Assembly (NCBI RefSeq): GCF_028640845.1
Contig: NC_080546.1
Span: forward strand, 36,401,520-36,465,519
Length of the DNA: 64,000 nucleotides
Source: Ahaetulla prasina
Taxonomy: Eukaryota > Chordata > Lepidosauria > Squamata > Colubridae
Direction of reading: 5' to 3'
This document shows, one piece after another, positions 47,284 to 58,005 of this stretch. The notes beneath the pieces are model-generated. The model was not told the origin of the DNA. It saw only the letters and a program-made list of their open reading frames with translations, and did no database searches. Within the stretch, counting starts at the first letter, position 1. Each line of letters begins with the position of its first letter. Made by a program: the position numbers and the translations under genes.

Positions 47284-47906
47284 ACTCCCTACATGGGGCT
47301 GCCCTTGAGGTGCACCCGGAGGCTGCAGTTAGTCCAGAATGCGGCTGCGCGAGTAGTAATGGGAGCCGCTCATGGCTCCCACGTAACACCACTGCTCCGT
47401 AGTCTGCACTGGCTTCCTGTGGTCTTTCGGGTGCGCTTCAAGATTTTGGTTACCACCTTTAAAGCGCTCCATGGCTTAGGACCCGGGTACTTACGAGACC
47501 GCCTGCTGTTACCCTATGCCTCCCACCGACCCGTACGCTCTCATAGAGAGGGTCTCCTCAGGGTGCCGTCCGCCAAACAGTGTCGGCTGGCGGCCCCAGG
47601 GTAGGGCCTTCTGTGGGAGCATCGACGCCTGGAATGAACTCCCCTGGCCTACGCCAAGTGCCTGATCTTCGGACCTTCCGTCGTGAGCTAAAACATACTT
47701 ATTTATTCAAGCGGGACTGGCATAATAGTTTGATTTTAAATTGGGGTTTTATTAATATTCTTAAATATTTTAAATTTAATTTTAATTATTAGCCGTTTTG
47801 TAATTTTGCTATGTTTTAATTTGTTTTAATTGTACATATTTTGTATTTTATCTCCGGCTGTACACCGCCCTGAGTCCTTCGGGAGAAGGGCGGTATAAAA
47901 ATTCAA
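47284..47906 (+). mobile_element. CR1/L3-like LINE 3' end, unit 2
   Basis: A duplicate of 45992-46625, with the frame 47293-47604 reading MGLPLRCTRRLQLVQNAAAR. Single-base differences such as CACCCGGAGG against CACCCAGAGG distinguish the copies. Confidence 0.88.
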
Positions 47907-47908
47907 TA

Positions 47909-47984
<76 letters not shown>

Positions 47985-48351
47985 TATATATATTCATTCT
48001 CTTGCTGTCCTCTTTATAATTTTAAGAAGCTAATAGTCACTTACAGTCATCCTTACCTTCCATGAACACATAATTTTGAATCTTAACAGAGTTTTCTAGA
48101 TTACTAAATGCAGCAGATCCTGAAAAAGGCCTCATGAGTTCTGCTGAATTGATTTGCTGGCTCTTGGAATACTTGAAACATAGCACTTTTATAGGTGAAC
48201 AAATTTCACCAGGGAAAAATGTTGATGTCTAGATAAGTCTTCAAGTTTAAACATCAAACCTTTTTTTTTTCCTGTCAATTTATGCTGGCCCCTTAAACTG
48301 GCCTCTTACTCTGTTCTATACTTCTGGTTACTTGAAGGTCAATTTGAATCA

Positions 48352-50096
48352 CAGGAGCTCAACTCTTGAACTATTTCAAGGCTAGTTTCAGATCTCATGT
48401 TTTGTCTAAAGAGTTTTATCTGAACACTGATTTTTCTTCTGATATGCATTCAGTTTTTTGAACAATGACATTTGGTGATAACCATTTCCACAAAACATCT
48501 ATAAAGCCCCACAATTTAAACTTAAATTTTATCCTAAAGTATCGAGCATAAAAAAGCTTTTATATCAGATCATGTAAACATACCTACCTAGAGAAAAATT
48601 TAAATATCAGCACCAGAAGATACTTTTCTTTCTGTTGGGGGAAACGGCCATCAGGTGTGGGTTTATCTTATCGATTCCCATTGGACCGGGTCTGCTGAAT
48701 TCTTTTCTTGTTGTCCCTGCCTCCTTTATACTCCCCAGCTTTTCGACTCGGTCTTCCAAGAGGACCAGAGGTGTCGGATTGCTTGGCTTGAAATTTAAAT
48801 TGTTTAAACAAGATCGGAATTGTGATTGGCTTCCGGGTGGCGCCATCTTTCTCGCTGGGTGCCAATTTATGGCACTCCGCATTGAATACCGTAAAAGCCG
48901 GATTTAACAACTGATCCCGGCTTCATTTCTCTCTCTGGTTGAAAGAGAGAGACAGAGCAAGGAATTGATTTGCTGGCTCTTGGAATACTTGAAACATAGC
49001 ACTTTTATAGGTGAACAAATTTCACCAGGGAAAATGTTGATGTCTAGATAAGTCTTCAAGTTTAAACATCAAACCTTTTTTTTTTTAATATATATATATT
49101 CATTCTCTTGCTGTCCTCTTTATAATTTTAAGAAGCTAATAGTCACTTACAGTCATCCTTACCTTCCATGAACACATAATTTTGAATCTTAACAGAGTTT
49201 TCTAGATTACTAAATGCAGCAGATCCTGAAAAAGGCCTCATGAGTTCTGCTGAATTGATTTGCTGGCTCTTGGAATACTTGAAACATAGCACTTTTATAG
49301 GTGAACAAATTTCACCAGGGAAAAATGTTGATGTCTAGATAAGTCTTCAAGTTTAAACATCAAACCTTTTTTTTTTTCTGTCAATTTATGCTGGAAGCTG
49401 TAAACTGGCCTCTTACTCTGTTCTATACTTCTGGTTACTTGAAGGTCAATTTGAATCACAGGAGCTCAACTCTTGAACTATTTCAAGGTGCTAGTTTCAG
49501 ATCTCATGTTTTGTCTAAAGAGTTTTATCTGAACACTGATTTTTCTTCTGATATGCATTCAGTTTTTTGAACAATGACATTTGGTGATAACCATTTCCAC
49601 AAAACATCTATAAAGCCCCACAATTTAAACTTAAATTTTATCCTAAAGTATCGAGCATAAAAAAGCTTTTATATCAGATCATGTAAACATACCTACCTAG
49701 AGAAAAATTTAAATATCAGCACCAGAAGATACTTTTCTTTCTGTTGGGGGAAACGGCCATCAGGTGTGGGTTTATCTTATCGATTCCCATTGGACCGGGT
49801 CTGCTGAATTGATTTGCTGGCTCTTGGAATACTTGAAACATAGCACTTTTATAGGTGAACAAATTTCACCAGGGAAAATGTTGATGTCTAGATAAGTCTT
49901 CAAGTTTAAACATCAAACCTTTTTTTTTTTAATATATATATATTCATTCTCTTGCTGTCCTCTTTATAATTTTAAGAAGCTAATAGTCACTTACAGTCAT
50001 CCTTACCTTCCATGAACACATAATTTTGAATCTTAACAGAGTTTTCTAGATTACTAAATGCAGCAGATCCTGAAAAAGGCCTCATGAGTTCTGCTG
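48352..50096. repeat. Scrambled partial duplications of flank, DIRS left end and L1-like 5' end
   Basis: Blocks repeated here are: the segment TTCATTCTCTTGCTGTCC... (copies near 46703, 47993, 49098 and 49942), GATTTGCTGGCTCTTGGAAT... (near 46860, 48150, 48963, 49258 and 49810), the flank ACAGGAGCTCAACTCTTG... (48351 and 49458), and the DIRS left end (48626 and 49734). Junctions fall at short shared words: TCTGCTGAATT joins DIRS to flank at about 49798 and flank to DIRS at about 50088, and GGAATT joins the L1-like sequence to flank at about 48960. Copies are near identical. Confidence 0.88.
48637..48745 (+). repeat. DIRS copy 2 left inverted terminal repeat (109 bp)
   Basis: From GGGGGAAACGGCCATCAGG to CAGCTTTTCG it is the reverse complement of 59295-59403 with a handful of mismatches. 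Partial extra copies at about 49745-49808 and 50096-50152 come from the local duplications. Confidence 0.92.
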
Positions 50097-50227
50097 AATT
50101 CTTTTCTTGTTGTCCCTGCCTCCTTTATACTCCCCAGCTTTTCGACTCGGTCTTCCAAGAGGACCAGAGGTGTCGGATTGCTTGGCTTGAAATTTAAATT
50201 GTTTAAACAAGATCGGAATTGTGATTG

Positions 50228-51692
50228 GCTTCCGGGTGGCGCCATCTTTCTCGCTGGGTGCCAATTTATGGCACCCCGCATTGAATACCGTAAAAGCCGG
50301 ATTTAACAACTGATCCCGGCTTCATTTCTCTCTCTGGTTGAAAGAGAGAGACAGAGCAAGGGGGAGGAATTGGGTAGATTCCCCTAGGGGCTTTGTTTTT
50401 GTAATACAAAGTCCTGAACGGTGAATCCCCTTATTTACCCCTCCCCCACCTCCAGTATTCTCTGCGCTCCTGAAAAAGCAGGAAAAGAGGAAGATGTCCA
50501 CTTCTGCTAGCAATTGATTTTTTTTGTGGATACGAAAAGCAGGCGGAACAAATGTGAGGAGCAATTATTGGTTTGCAAGTATTTTTGATTTTCTGACTTC
50601 CTCCCCCCCTTCAGTTTCGTTTTAGAGAAACTGAAAGCAGAGCGATACATCAAAGGGAGCTTTGCTGTTGAATCGAAACTGAATGGAGATTTTATCTTAT
50701 TGTGTTTGACTGTGGACTGTTGGATTATATTACGCTGTTTAAGTACGTTACAAGGGGATTCTCAGCAGGAATTTTGTTATGGAGGTTCTTTCAGAAGAAT
50801 GGGTTCGGACGTTATACAGGACTACACAGAAAGAATGTATTTAATTATTCAAAATACAAATTGATAAAAATGGGACGTTTTGGATGAGAGTTTGGAGCAA
50901 ATTAACCAGTGCAATTATTCGGAAAATGGAATGGAGGATATACAAATAAAAGTGGATAAATATGAAGATTTGATCGTGAAGAAACAAGGTGATCTAAAGA
51001 AGTTTTCTTTAAATAGTTTGGATGAGCTGCCTGGATTTGTGCTACAGGAGATTGTCCTCAAATGGAAAAGACTCACAAGCTTAATGTTTCCCAAGAGTTC
51101 TCTTTTGGACTGATGGAATATACGGCAGTAATTTTGGATTTCTGGACATAAGGAATTACTAGGAAATATTGTGATTGACTTTTTAAAAGGAGCAACGAAG
51201 GAAAGACAGAGATTAATGCACCAAAAAAAATGGCAAGAGACAATAGTATTATTTTTGAAACAAGGTTTTTTAAAAATATTAATAGACAAAAATATTTGTG
51301 TCCCCGAAAGAATTATATGGTTATATGGTTATAGAAGCTATAAGGGAGATATTCTCTGAATTGGATTGGATTTTTACGTTTTAGCTGGTTTTAAATATTT
51401 TAGGATTAATTTGTTCTACTGATTTATATATTTTATTATTGTTTATTGTTAATTTTTTGAAGGATTTGGTTATGTAAGGAGGAAGTCAGAGCTAGAGAGG
51501 GAGAATTGGTATAATAGTTTTGGGGAAAAAAAATTTTTTTTTAGCATATGTTTGTTTTATTTTTAACTATACCTTGTGTTTGTTCCGGGAAGCCAGGGGG
51601 GGAGGGGGAGGGGGTTTGTGAAGGGAAAGGGGTTGGGGGGAAAGGGGGAAAATTTTTTGTAAAACTTTTTGAATAAAAAAAAAAAAAAAAAA
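50228..51692 (+). mobile_element. L1-like non-LTR insertion, 1.47 kb, probably internally deleted
   Basis: GATCGGAATTGTGATTG occurs immediately before (50211-50227) and immediately after the poly-A (51693-51709), a perfect 17-bp target duplication. The element starts GCTTCCGGGTGGCGCCATC, like an L1 5' UTR, and ends in a G-rich tract (GGGGGAGGGGGAGGGGG at about 51599-51615) followed by TGAATAAA and poly-A, as in L1 3' ends. Only short frames remain (50880-51113, 77 codons; 51171-51359, 62 codons) without recognised domains. At 1.47 kb with both ends it is best read as a non-autonomous deletion derivative mobilised by L1. Confidence 0.85.
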
Positions 51693-51903
51693 GATCGGAA
51701 TTGTGATTGACTTTTCCAGCGAGAAGGGACTTGCTCCCGAGCCCGCTGAAGGCCATTAGTGGCAGGCTTCTGCAGATTCGCAGATTCGCAGAATTTCCCT
51801 AACAGCGACCACGGGCTTGCCCTGACGCGCTGCAGAAAGACTGCTTATTAATTTGGTGCGGCAGGAGGCCATGGATTCCGCACAGCCTCCACAGCCTCTT
51901 GGA

Positions 51904-52192
51904 CAGAGCGAAGGCTCCCATTTAAATCTTCGCGCTTGAAGCCGTCAGTGGCTAACGATTGGAGAGGCTTACGGCAAGCTCACAGAGCGAAGGCTCCCAT
52001 TTAAATCTTCGCGCTTGAAGCCATCAGTGGCTAGCGATTGGAGAGGCTTACGGCAAGCTCAGAGAGCGGCGCGAATCGGTGCCTGCTACTTTACATTGAT
52101 TGCGCTGGTAGCCTAGAGGGTGAACGATATTGAGAGCTTTACTTTACATTGATCGCGCTGGTAGCCTAGAGGGCGAGTGATATTGAGAGCTT
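51904..52192 (+). repeat. DIRS copy 2 leader tandem repeats (2 x 79 bp, then 2 x 53 bp)
   Basis: Two 79-bp units start at 51904 and 51983 (CAGAGCGAAGGCTCCCATTT). Two 53-bp units start at 52088 and 52141 (ACTTTACATTGATTGCGCTG and a near copy). They occupy the same position as the 68-bp repeats of copy 1 but have unrelated sequence. Confidence 0.9.
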
Positions 52193-52452
52193 ACTCCGTT
52201 TGAAGACACCGGCGTCTGGATTTGCCTCACCGATCTGCAGATTGCCGCGCGGGAGACTCCAACTACAATTGTCTTGGCGTGCCTTTACAGCAATTTGGCG
52301 GGCTGCTCCACAGCAGGACATGAAACGGTGCCTTTTTGAGCTGACAACAGCATTGGCTACCTTCTTTTTCCCGTGAGTACACAAACGGGTTCTAAATAAC
52401 CCAGGCCTCTGGCTCGGTAATTTGGCGGGAAGTTTTCCTTCAAAGTTGGCCG

Positions 52453-54177
52453 ATGAAGCAGCCATATCCTCTAAAGGAGTGTCATCAGGGATCCGTTGTC
52501 CACTCAGACCAACCCCAGGGAGGTCTGTCATCAGGGCAAGCACCCACTAAGGCTCGAGGCCATTCTTTTTTCCGCTCCAAAGCCAAGAAGGCCTCACGAG
52601 CGGAGGAGAGGCGCCACAGGGCGCTAGAGAGGATTTTTCACAAGGCCTCAGAGAGGGCCAGTGAATCTACCTCACCTTCCCCACGGGGCCATTGAACAAT
52701 GGACATCCAATCCAAGGCCACAATCCCTGCTCGTAACCCTAAGGCCATAGAGTCGGGGTCATGGTCCCCTGATAGGGATGTACCTTCATCTCTAAATCAT
52801 ACCTCTCTTCCTCACTTTATCTCAAGCAGATATAACATCAGGGCAGGTTTTTGCCCCTCTCAGGCCTAGCAATCAGGATTCAAGCCTTCCTATTCAACCT
52901 CAACAACTCTTGTCTCAACAACCGGTCATGCAGCTTCCAGATTCATTCGGTCTTATGCTTTCGGAAGCTATCCGACAAGGAGTGACTCAATGCCTTCAAT
53001 CTGAGAGCCATTCCTTCAGGCACAGACGTAGAAATGTGGAGTCTAGAACGGCAGTCCCTAGAGATACTCTATTCAGAGATCACTCCCCCCAGACGGACGA
53101 TGAGGAAGAAGAGTCTGGAGAAGAGTACATCAATGAGATGACTCTGTTGGATGACGAGGGTCTGGGTCCTGACCAATCGTCATTTGTAGGCCTCTTCAAA
53201 CCCCATCTCTTCCATTCGCTTCTTTTCAAAGCGCAGGCCACTACAGGTCTGGGCCTTACTACTACCGCTGAGGGGAAACCTCAATCCTTACCTGATGCAC
53301 CAGGCAATCTCTTTGTTGAACCCACGGTGGCAGTAGAGGCCATTCTGGCCCCAAAGATTTTTGTAGACGTGGTCCAATGACAAACCCGGGATCAGGTTCT
53401 AACCCTAACACCAACGACAAACAATTTTACAATTGTGCTCAGGACCTAGACAAAATATTGCAAATACCCACGGTAGACGCTCTGGTGGTGGCTCTTACTT
53501 TATCTTCACATGTTACAGGGCCGGCCGATGAAGCTCTACGCCCTGAAGACAAACGAGTGGATCACTCCTTGGTGAAATCACATCAGGCTTCGGCCTGGTC
53601 CATCAGAGCCTCTACATCCACGTCATTTTTTAACCGTGCGGCCCTTATGTGGATCAAACAACTCCAAGGTAGGATTCCACATTCCGATGTAAGGGCACAC
53701 CAAGATATCAATAAAATTATTGCAGCAATGGAATTCTCAGCCGATGCCAGCTTAAACGCCTCTAGATTTTCAGCTAAATCCATAGGGTCAACGGTGACAT
53801 CTCGCTGCCTCTTGTGGCTCAGGAACTGGTGAGCTGACGCCAGAAACAAGTGGCGCCTGGCATCCTCAGCATATTCGGGTTGACACTTGTTCGGAGCTTC
53901 GTTGGACCCCATTCTGGTGGAAACACAGGACAAGAATAAGATCATGCCATCGTTGTCTCGGAGAGGGGAAGCAAGGCATCAACCTTACTCTCGACCTGTG
54001 GCACCCTTGTCTTCCTTTCATGGCCAAGTATTCGGGAGTTTTGGTCAGCGAGCTCAACGCTTCTCGTTGACCAGAGGGGGTTACCAACGTGAGAGTCAGG
54101 TCAGATCAGGGCCCAAATTCAACACCCGTAGATCATTCTGGAGAGGGTGGGGAAGGCCCTACAATCGCAATAAATAA
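52453..54177 (+). pseudogene. DIRS copy 2 gag-like protein, disrupted
   Basis: Pieces in order: 52453-52695 (basic, EERRHRALERIFHKASERAS), 52910-53380 (LPDSFGLMLSEAIRQGVTQC, acidic DDEEEESGEEY, DEGLGPDQSSFVGLF, FVEPTVAVEAI) and 53377-54177 in one frame with in-frame stops at about 53830 and 53881 (FYNCAQDLDKILQIPTVDAL, KSIGSTVTSRCLLWLRNW, LFGASLDPILVETQDK, then a basic tail ending GRPYNRNK). It aligns with the copy 1 frame, which confirms both as the same protein. The likely role is capsid-like RNA binding. Confidence 0.8.
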
Positions 54178-54420
54178 TTCCCCCGCCAACCTTCCCATTG
54201 GAGGCTGGTTGGCTTATTTCTTTTCCCAATGGGAATCATCCACCACTGACATTTGGGTTCAGGAAACGATCCGAAGGGGTCTTTCCCTAGAATTCCTCTC
54301 CAACCCACCCACCCCACACGGTTTTTTGACGATGCTCACTGTCTTCCTACGGGCCCAACCGGGTGCTAATGGACAAGACAATCGTTCATCTACTTGATAT
54401 ACGGGCCATCCAACCAGTCC

Positions 54421-54494
54421 CGGTTTTCTTATGACAAAAAGGCGGGAATAAAATCCCTGTTTTTCATTCCCGCCTTTTTGTCATAAGAAAACCG
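54421..54494. repeat. Perfect 29-bp inverted repeat, snap-back type
   Basis: 54421-54449 (CGGTTTTCTTATGACAAAAA plus GGCGGGAAT) is the exact reverse complement of 54466-54494, with a 16-base spacer. The right arm aligns with the normal RT coding sequence of copy 1. The left arm plus spacer is the reverse complement of that same coding region and replaces native sequence. Confidence 0.95.
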
Positions 54495-55061
54495 TCGGGG
54501 GGTTGGAGGGCAATTCTTGATCTCAAGGCCCTTAACAGATTTATAATCTATCACCGCTTCAAGATGCATTCTTTAAAATCCATATTGGAGTGCATCCGCC
54601 CAGGAGACTTCCTCTCCTCTATTGATCTGACGGAAGCTTATTTACAAGTGCCTATCAGGCAGGAGCACCGTCAAAAGCACCTACGTTTTTACTACAATGG
54701 GTGTCATTACCAGTACAGGGCCTTGCCCTTCGGGCTGTCCTCAGCCCCTAGGGTCTTTATCAAAATTATGTCGGTATTAATGGCACATATCTGCAAGATT
54801 CCCGTAAGGCTTCAGGCCTACCTTGACGATATCCTGATAATGTCCTCCTCTAAAGAATGGGCAGAGAGGGATATATCTCTCACTATAGAGAGTCTGCAGT
54901 CACATGGGTTCGCAATTAATTGGGACAAGAGTCACCTAATCCCTACAGCTATCATACATTTGGGAGCGAGAATAGACTCCTGGGACTCCATGGTTTTTTG
55001 TCAGAAGACCGGCAGAATAGTCTTTTTGAACTGGCCACTGATTGTAGTAGGGCTAGAGCAA

Positions 55062-55066
55062 TCCCT

Positions 55067-55098
<32 letters not shown>

Positions 55099-57171
55099 TC
55101 AAATTTGTATACCGCCCTATCTCCCGAGGGACTCAGGGCGGTTCACAGGCAAATAAAAACATATAAATACAAATTAAGATCACAATTAAAAAACTTATTC
55201 TAAAGCCAAATTAATTAAAAATGATATAAATACTAAAACCAATTAAAATCAACCTAGATTTAAAATCTAGTCCAGTCCTGCGCAAATGAATAAATGTGTT
55301 TTAAGCTCACGACGGAAGGTTCGGAGGTCCGGAAGTTGACAAAGTCCTGGGGGGAGTTCGTTCCAGAGGGTGGGAGCCCCCACAGAGAAGGCCCTTCCCC
55401 TGGGTGTCGCCAGACGACACTGCCTAGCTGACGGCACCCTGAGGAGTCCCTCTCTGTGAGAGCGCACGGGTCGGTGAGAGGTATTCGGTAGCAGCAGGCG
55501 GTCCCATAAGTAACCCGGCCCTATGCCATGGAGCGCTTTAAAGATGGTTACCAAAACCTTGAAGCGCACCCGGAAGGCCACAGATAGCCAGTGCAGTCTG
55601 TGCAGGATAGGTGTCACACGGGAGCCATGGGGGGCTCCCTCTATCACCCGCGCAGCCGCATTCTGAACTAACTGCAGTCTCCAGATGCCCTTCAAGGGGA
55701 GCCCCATGTAGAGAGCATTGCAGTAATCCAGGCGAGACGTCACGAGGGCGTGAGTGACCGTGCATAGGGCATCCCGGTCTAGAAAGGGGCGCAACTGGCG
55801 CACCAGGCGAACCTGGTAAAAAGCTCTCCTGGAGACGGCCGTCAAATGATCTTCAAAAGACAGCCGTTCATCCAGGAGGACGCCCAAGTTGTGCACCCTC
55901 TCCATCGGGGCCAATGACTCGCCCCCAACAGTCAGCCGTGGACTCAGCTGACTGTACCGGGATGCCGGCATCCACAGCCACTCTGTCTTGGAGGGATTGA
56001 GCTTGAGCCTGTTTCTCCCCATCCAGACCCGTACGGCTTCCAGACACCGGGACAGCACTTCGATAGCTTCGTTGGGGTGGCCCGGTGTGGGAAAGTACAG
56101 CTGGGTGTCATCCGCGTACAGCTGGTACCTCACACCGAAGCCACTGATGATCTCACCCAGCGGCTTCATATAGATGTTGAACAGAAGGGGCGAGAGAATC
56201 GACCCCTGCGGCACCCCACAAGTGAGGCGCCTCGGAGCCGACCTCTGCCCCCCTGTCAACACCGTCTGCGACCGATCGGAGAGATAGGAGGAGAACCACC
56301 GATGAACGGTGCCTCCCACTCCCAACCCCTCCAACCGGCGCAGCAGGATACCATGGTCGATGGTATCAAAAGCCGCTGAGAGGTCTAATAGGACCAGGGC
56401 AGAGGAACAACCTCATCCCTGGCCCTCCAGAGATCATCCACCAACGCGACCAAAGCTGTCTCAGTGCTGTAACCGGGCCGGAAACTGGACTGGAACGGGT
56501 CTAGATAGACAGTTTCATCCAGGTGTAGGGGAAACTGATATGCCACCATACTCTCTACAACCTTCGCCGCGAAGCGAAGGTTGGAGACCGGACGATAATT
56601 ACCTAAAACAGCCGGGTCCAGGAAGGCTTCTTGAGGAGGGTCTCACCACCGCCTCTTTCAAGGCGGCCGGAAGACTCCTCCACCAAAGAAGCACTAATCC
56701 TGGAGCCACCCTCGTGTCACCTCCTGAGTGGCCAGCACCAACCAGGAGGGGCACGGGTCCAGTAAACATGTGGTGGCATTCAACCTACCCAACAACCTGT
56801 CCATGTCCTCGGGAGCCACAGGGTCAAACTCATCCCATACAATGTCACCAAGACCACCCTCAGACACCTCCCCTGAGTCACCGCAATTTTGGTCCAGACC
56901 GTCCCGAAGCTGAACGATTTTGTCGTATAGATAACCGTTAAACTCCTCAGCACGTCCCTGTAACGGGTCATCCCGCTCCCCCTGGTGAAGCAGGGAACGA
57001 GTCACCAGAAACAGGGCGGCTGGGCGGTTATCTGCCGACGCAATGAGGGAGGAGGCGTAGCAATGCCTCGCTTCCCTCAATGCCACTAGGTAAGTCCTAT
57101 TATAGGACTTCACTAGTATCCGATCAGCCTCCGAACGGCTAGACCTCCAGGAACTCTCTAGGCGTCTTCTT
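55062..57171 (-). mobile_element. CR1/L3-like LINE inserted in DIRS copy 2
   Basis: Minus-strand element with a (TAAA)n tail at 55065-55097, 3' UTR motif ACCGCCCTGAGTCC, RT frame 56334-55267 and an upstream linker frame 57113-56694 (SYNRTYLVALREARHCYASS, EFNGYLYDKIVQLRDGLDQN). It is 5'-truncated after the endonuclease. It sits between the RT and RNase H parts of the DIRS gene, and no clear target duplication was found. Confidence 0.92.
55267..56334 (-). CDS. CR1/L3-like reverse transcriptase, 355-codon partial frame
   Basis: The best preserved CR1/L3-like RT in the window: GVPQGSILSPLLFNIYMKPL, QLYADDTQLYF (catalytic Asp pair), VWMGRNRLKLNPSKTEWLWM, LGVLLDERLSFEDHL, ALVTSRLDYCNALYMGLPL, TIFKALHGIGPGYLWDRLL and the C-terminus ELKTHLFICAGLD. 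The N-terminal RT motifs (FRPGYSTETALVALVDD region, about 56420-56540) lie upstream in another frame. It is incomplete, because the element is 5'-truncated and frameshifted, and is not expected to be active. Confidence 0.88.
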   Translation of the reverse strand: MEGLGVGGTVHRWFSSYLSDRSQTVLTGGQRSAPRRLTCGVPQGSILSPLLFNIYMKPLGEIISGFGVRYQLYADDTQLYFPTPGHPNEAIEVLSRCLEAVRVWMGRNRLKLNPSKTEWLWMPASRYSQLSPRLTVGGESLAPMERVHNLGVLLDERLSFEDHLTAVSRRAFYQVRLVRQLRPFLDRDALCTVTHALVTSRLDYCNALYMGLPLKGIWRLQLVQNAAARVIEGAPHGSRVTPILHRLHWLSVAFRVRFKVLVTIFKALHGIGPGYLWDRLLLPNTSHRPVRSHREGLLRVPSARQCRLATPRGRAFSVGAPTLWNELPPGLCQLPDLRTFRRELKTHLFICAGLD

Positions 57172-58005
57172 TAGTGAAGCTATCTCAATTATTAGGGAAG
57201 ATGGTCTCATCCTATGACATTGTTCCATGGTCTCGCCTACACAGTCGGCCTCTGCAGTGGTTTCTCTTGCCACACCAGAGGAACCTCATCAGCGCGTCCA
57301 ATTGCCGTGTGACTCTGCCACTGGAAGTGACAGAGTCTTTGGAGTGGTGGACTACAACAGCAGTAGCCAGAGGCTCGTGTTTCAGGGAGCCAGTACGGAA
57401 TGTTATCACGACCGACCCCAGTCTGTCAGGATGGGGTGCTCATCTAGATCAGCACATGGCCCAAGGCAAGTGGTCTCCTTCGAAATTCACCAGGGTATCA
57501 AACTTTTGGAACTACAAGCTATCTTTCTGGGTCTTCAAGCCTTCGAGTCACTAATACTGGACAAGGATGTATTGGTACTTACCGACAACATGACGGCAAG
57601 GGCTCATCGAATAAGTTTGGGGGCACACACTCTTGGGCCTTGATGACTGAGGCTCTACATCTCGGTCATTGGGCCGAGTCACACCTACGATCTATTTGTG
57701 TCCAGAACCAACAACCAAGTGCCACGGTTTTTCACAAGATTCCCCTCGTTTGGAGCGGAAGTGGTGGATGCCCTCGGCAGCAGGTGTCCTCCAGGCCTGC
57801 TGTATGCCTTTCTGCCTCTCCCGCTCATACCCAGGGTGATATGCAAACTACTGACAGAATGGGCAGAGTTAATTTTAGTCGCTCCATATTGGCCCAGAAG
57901 GCCTTGGTTTGTGGATCTGATAGCACTCTTGACACACGAACCGTGGAAGATTCCAGACAATCAGGTGGAGTTATGCCAGGGACTGCTCAGACATCCAGAC
58001 CCGCA

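Larger units (their letters stand above)
45768..48351 (+). repeat. 1.29-kb tandem duplication (two units)
   Basis: Unit 1 is 45768-47060 and unit 2 is 47061-48351. Both begin CCCAAGAGCTCCATCCCTTT. Each includes unique flank, a CR1/L3-like 3' end, an (AAT)n tract and about 360 bp of flank ending AATTTGAATC. They differ at only a few bases and in microsatellite length. The event is therefore very recent or is an assembly duplication. Confidence 0.9.

Noticed and set aside
48352..50096. Satellite array
   Set aside because: The units are irregular, include DIRS and L1-like parts, and have different lengths; nested duplication explains them better.
56309..56941. 210-codon plus-strand frame
   Set aside because: It is the complement of CR1/L3-like RT coding sequence inserted in DIRS copy 2.
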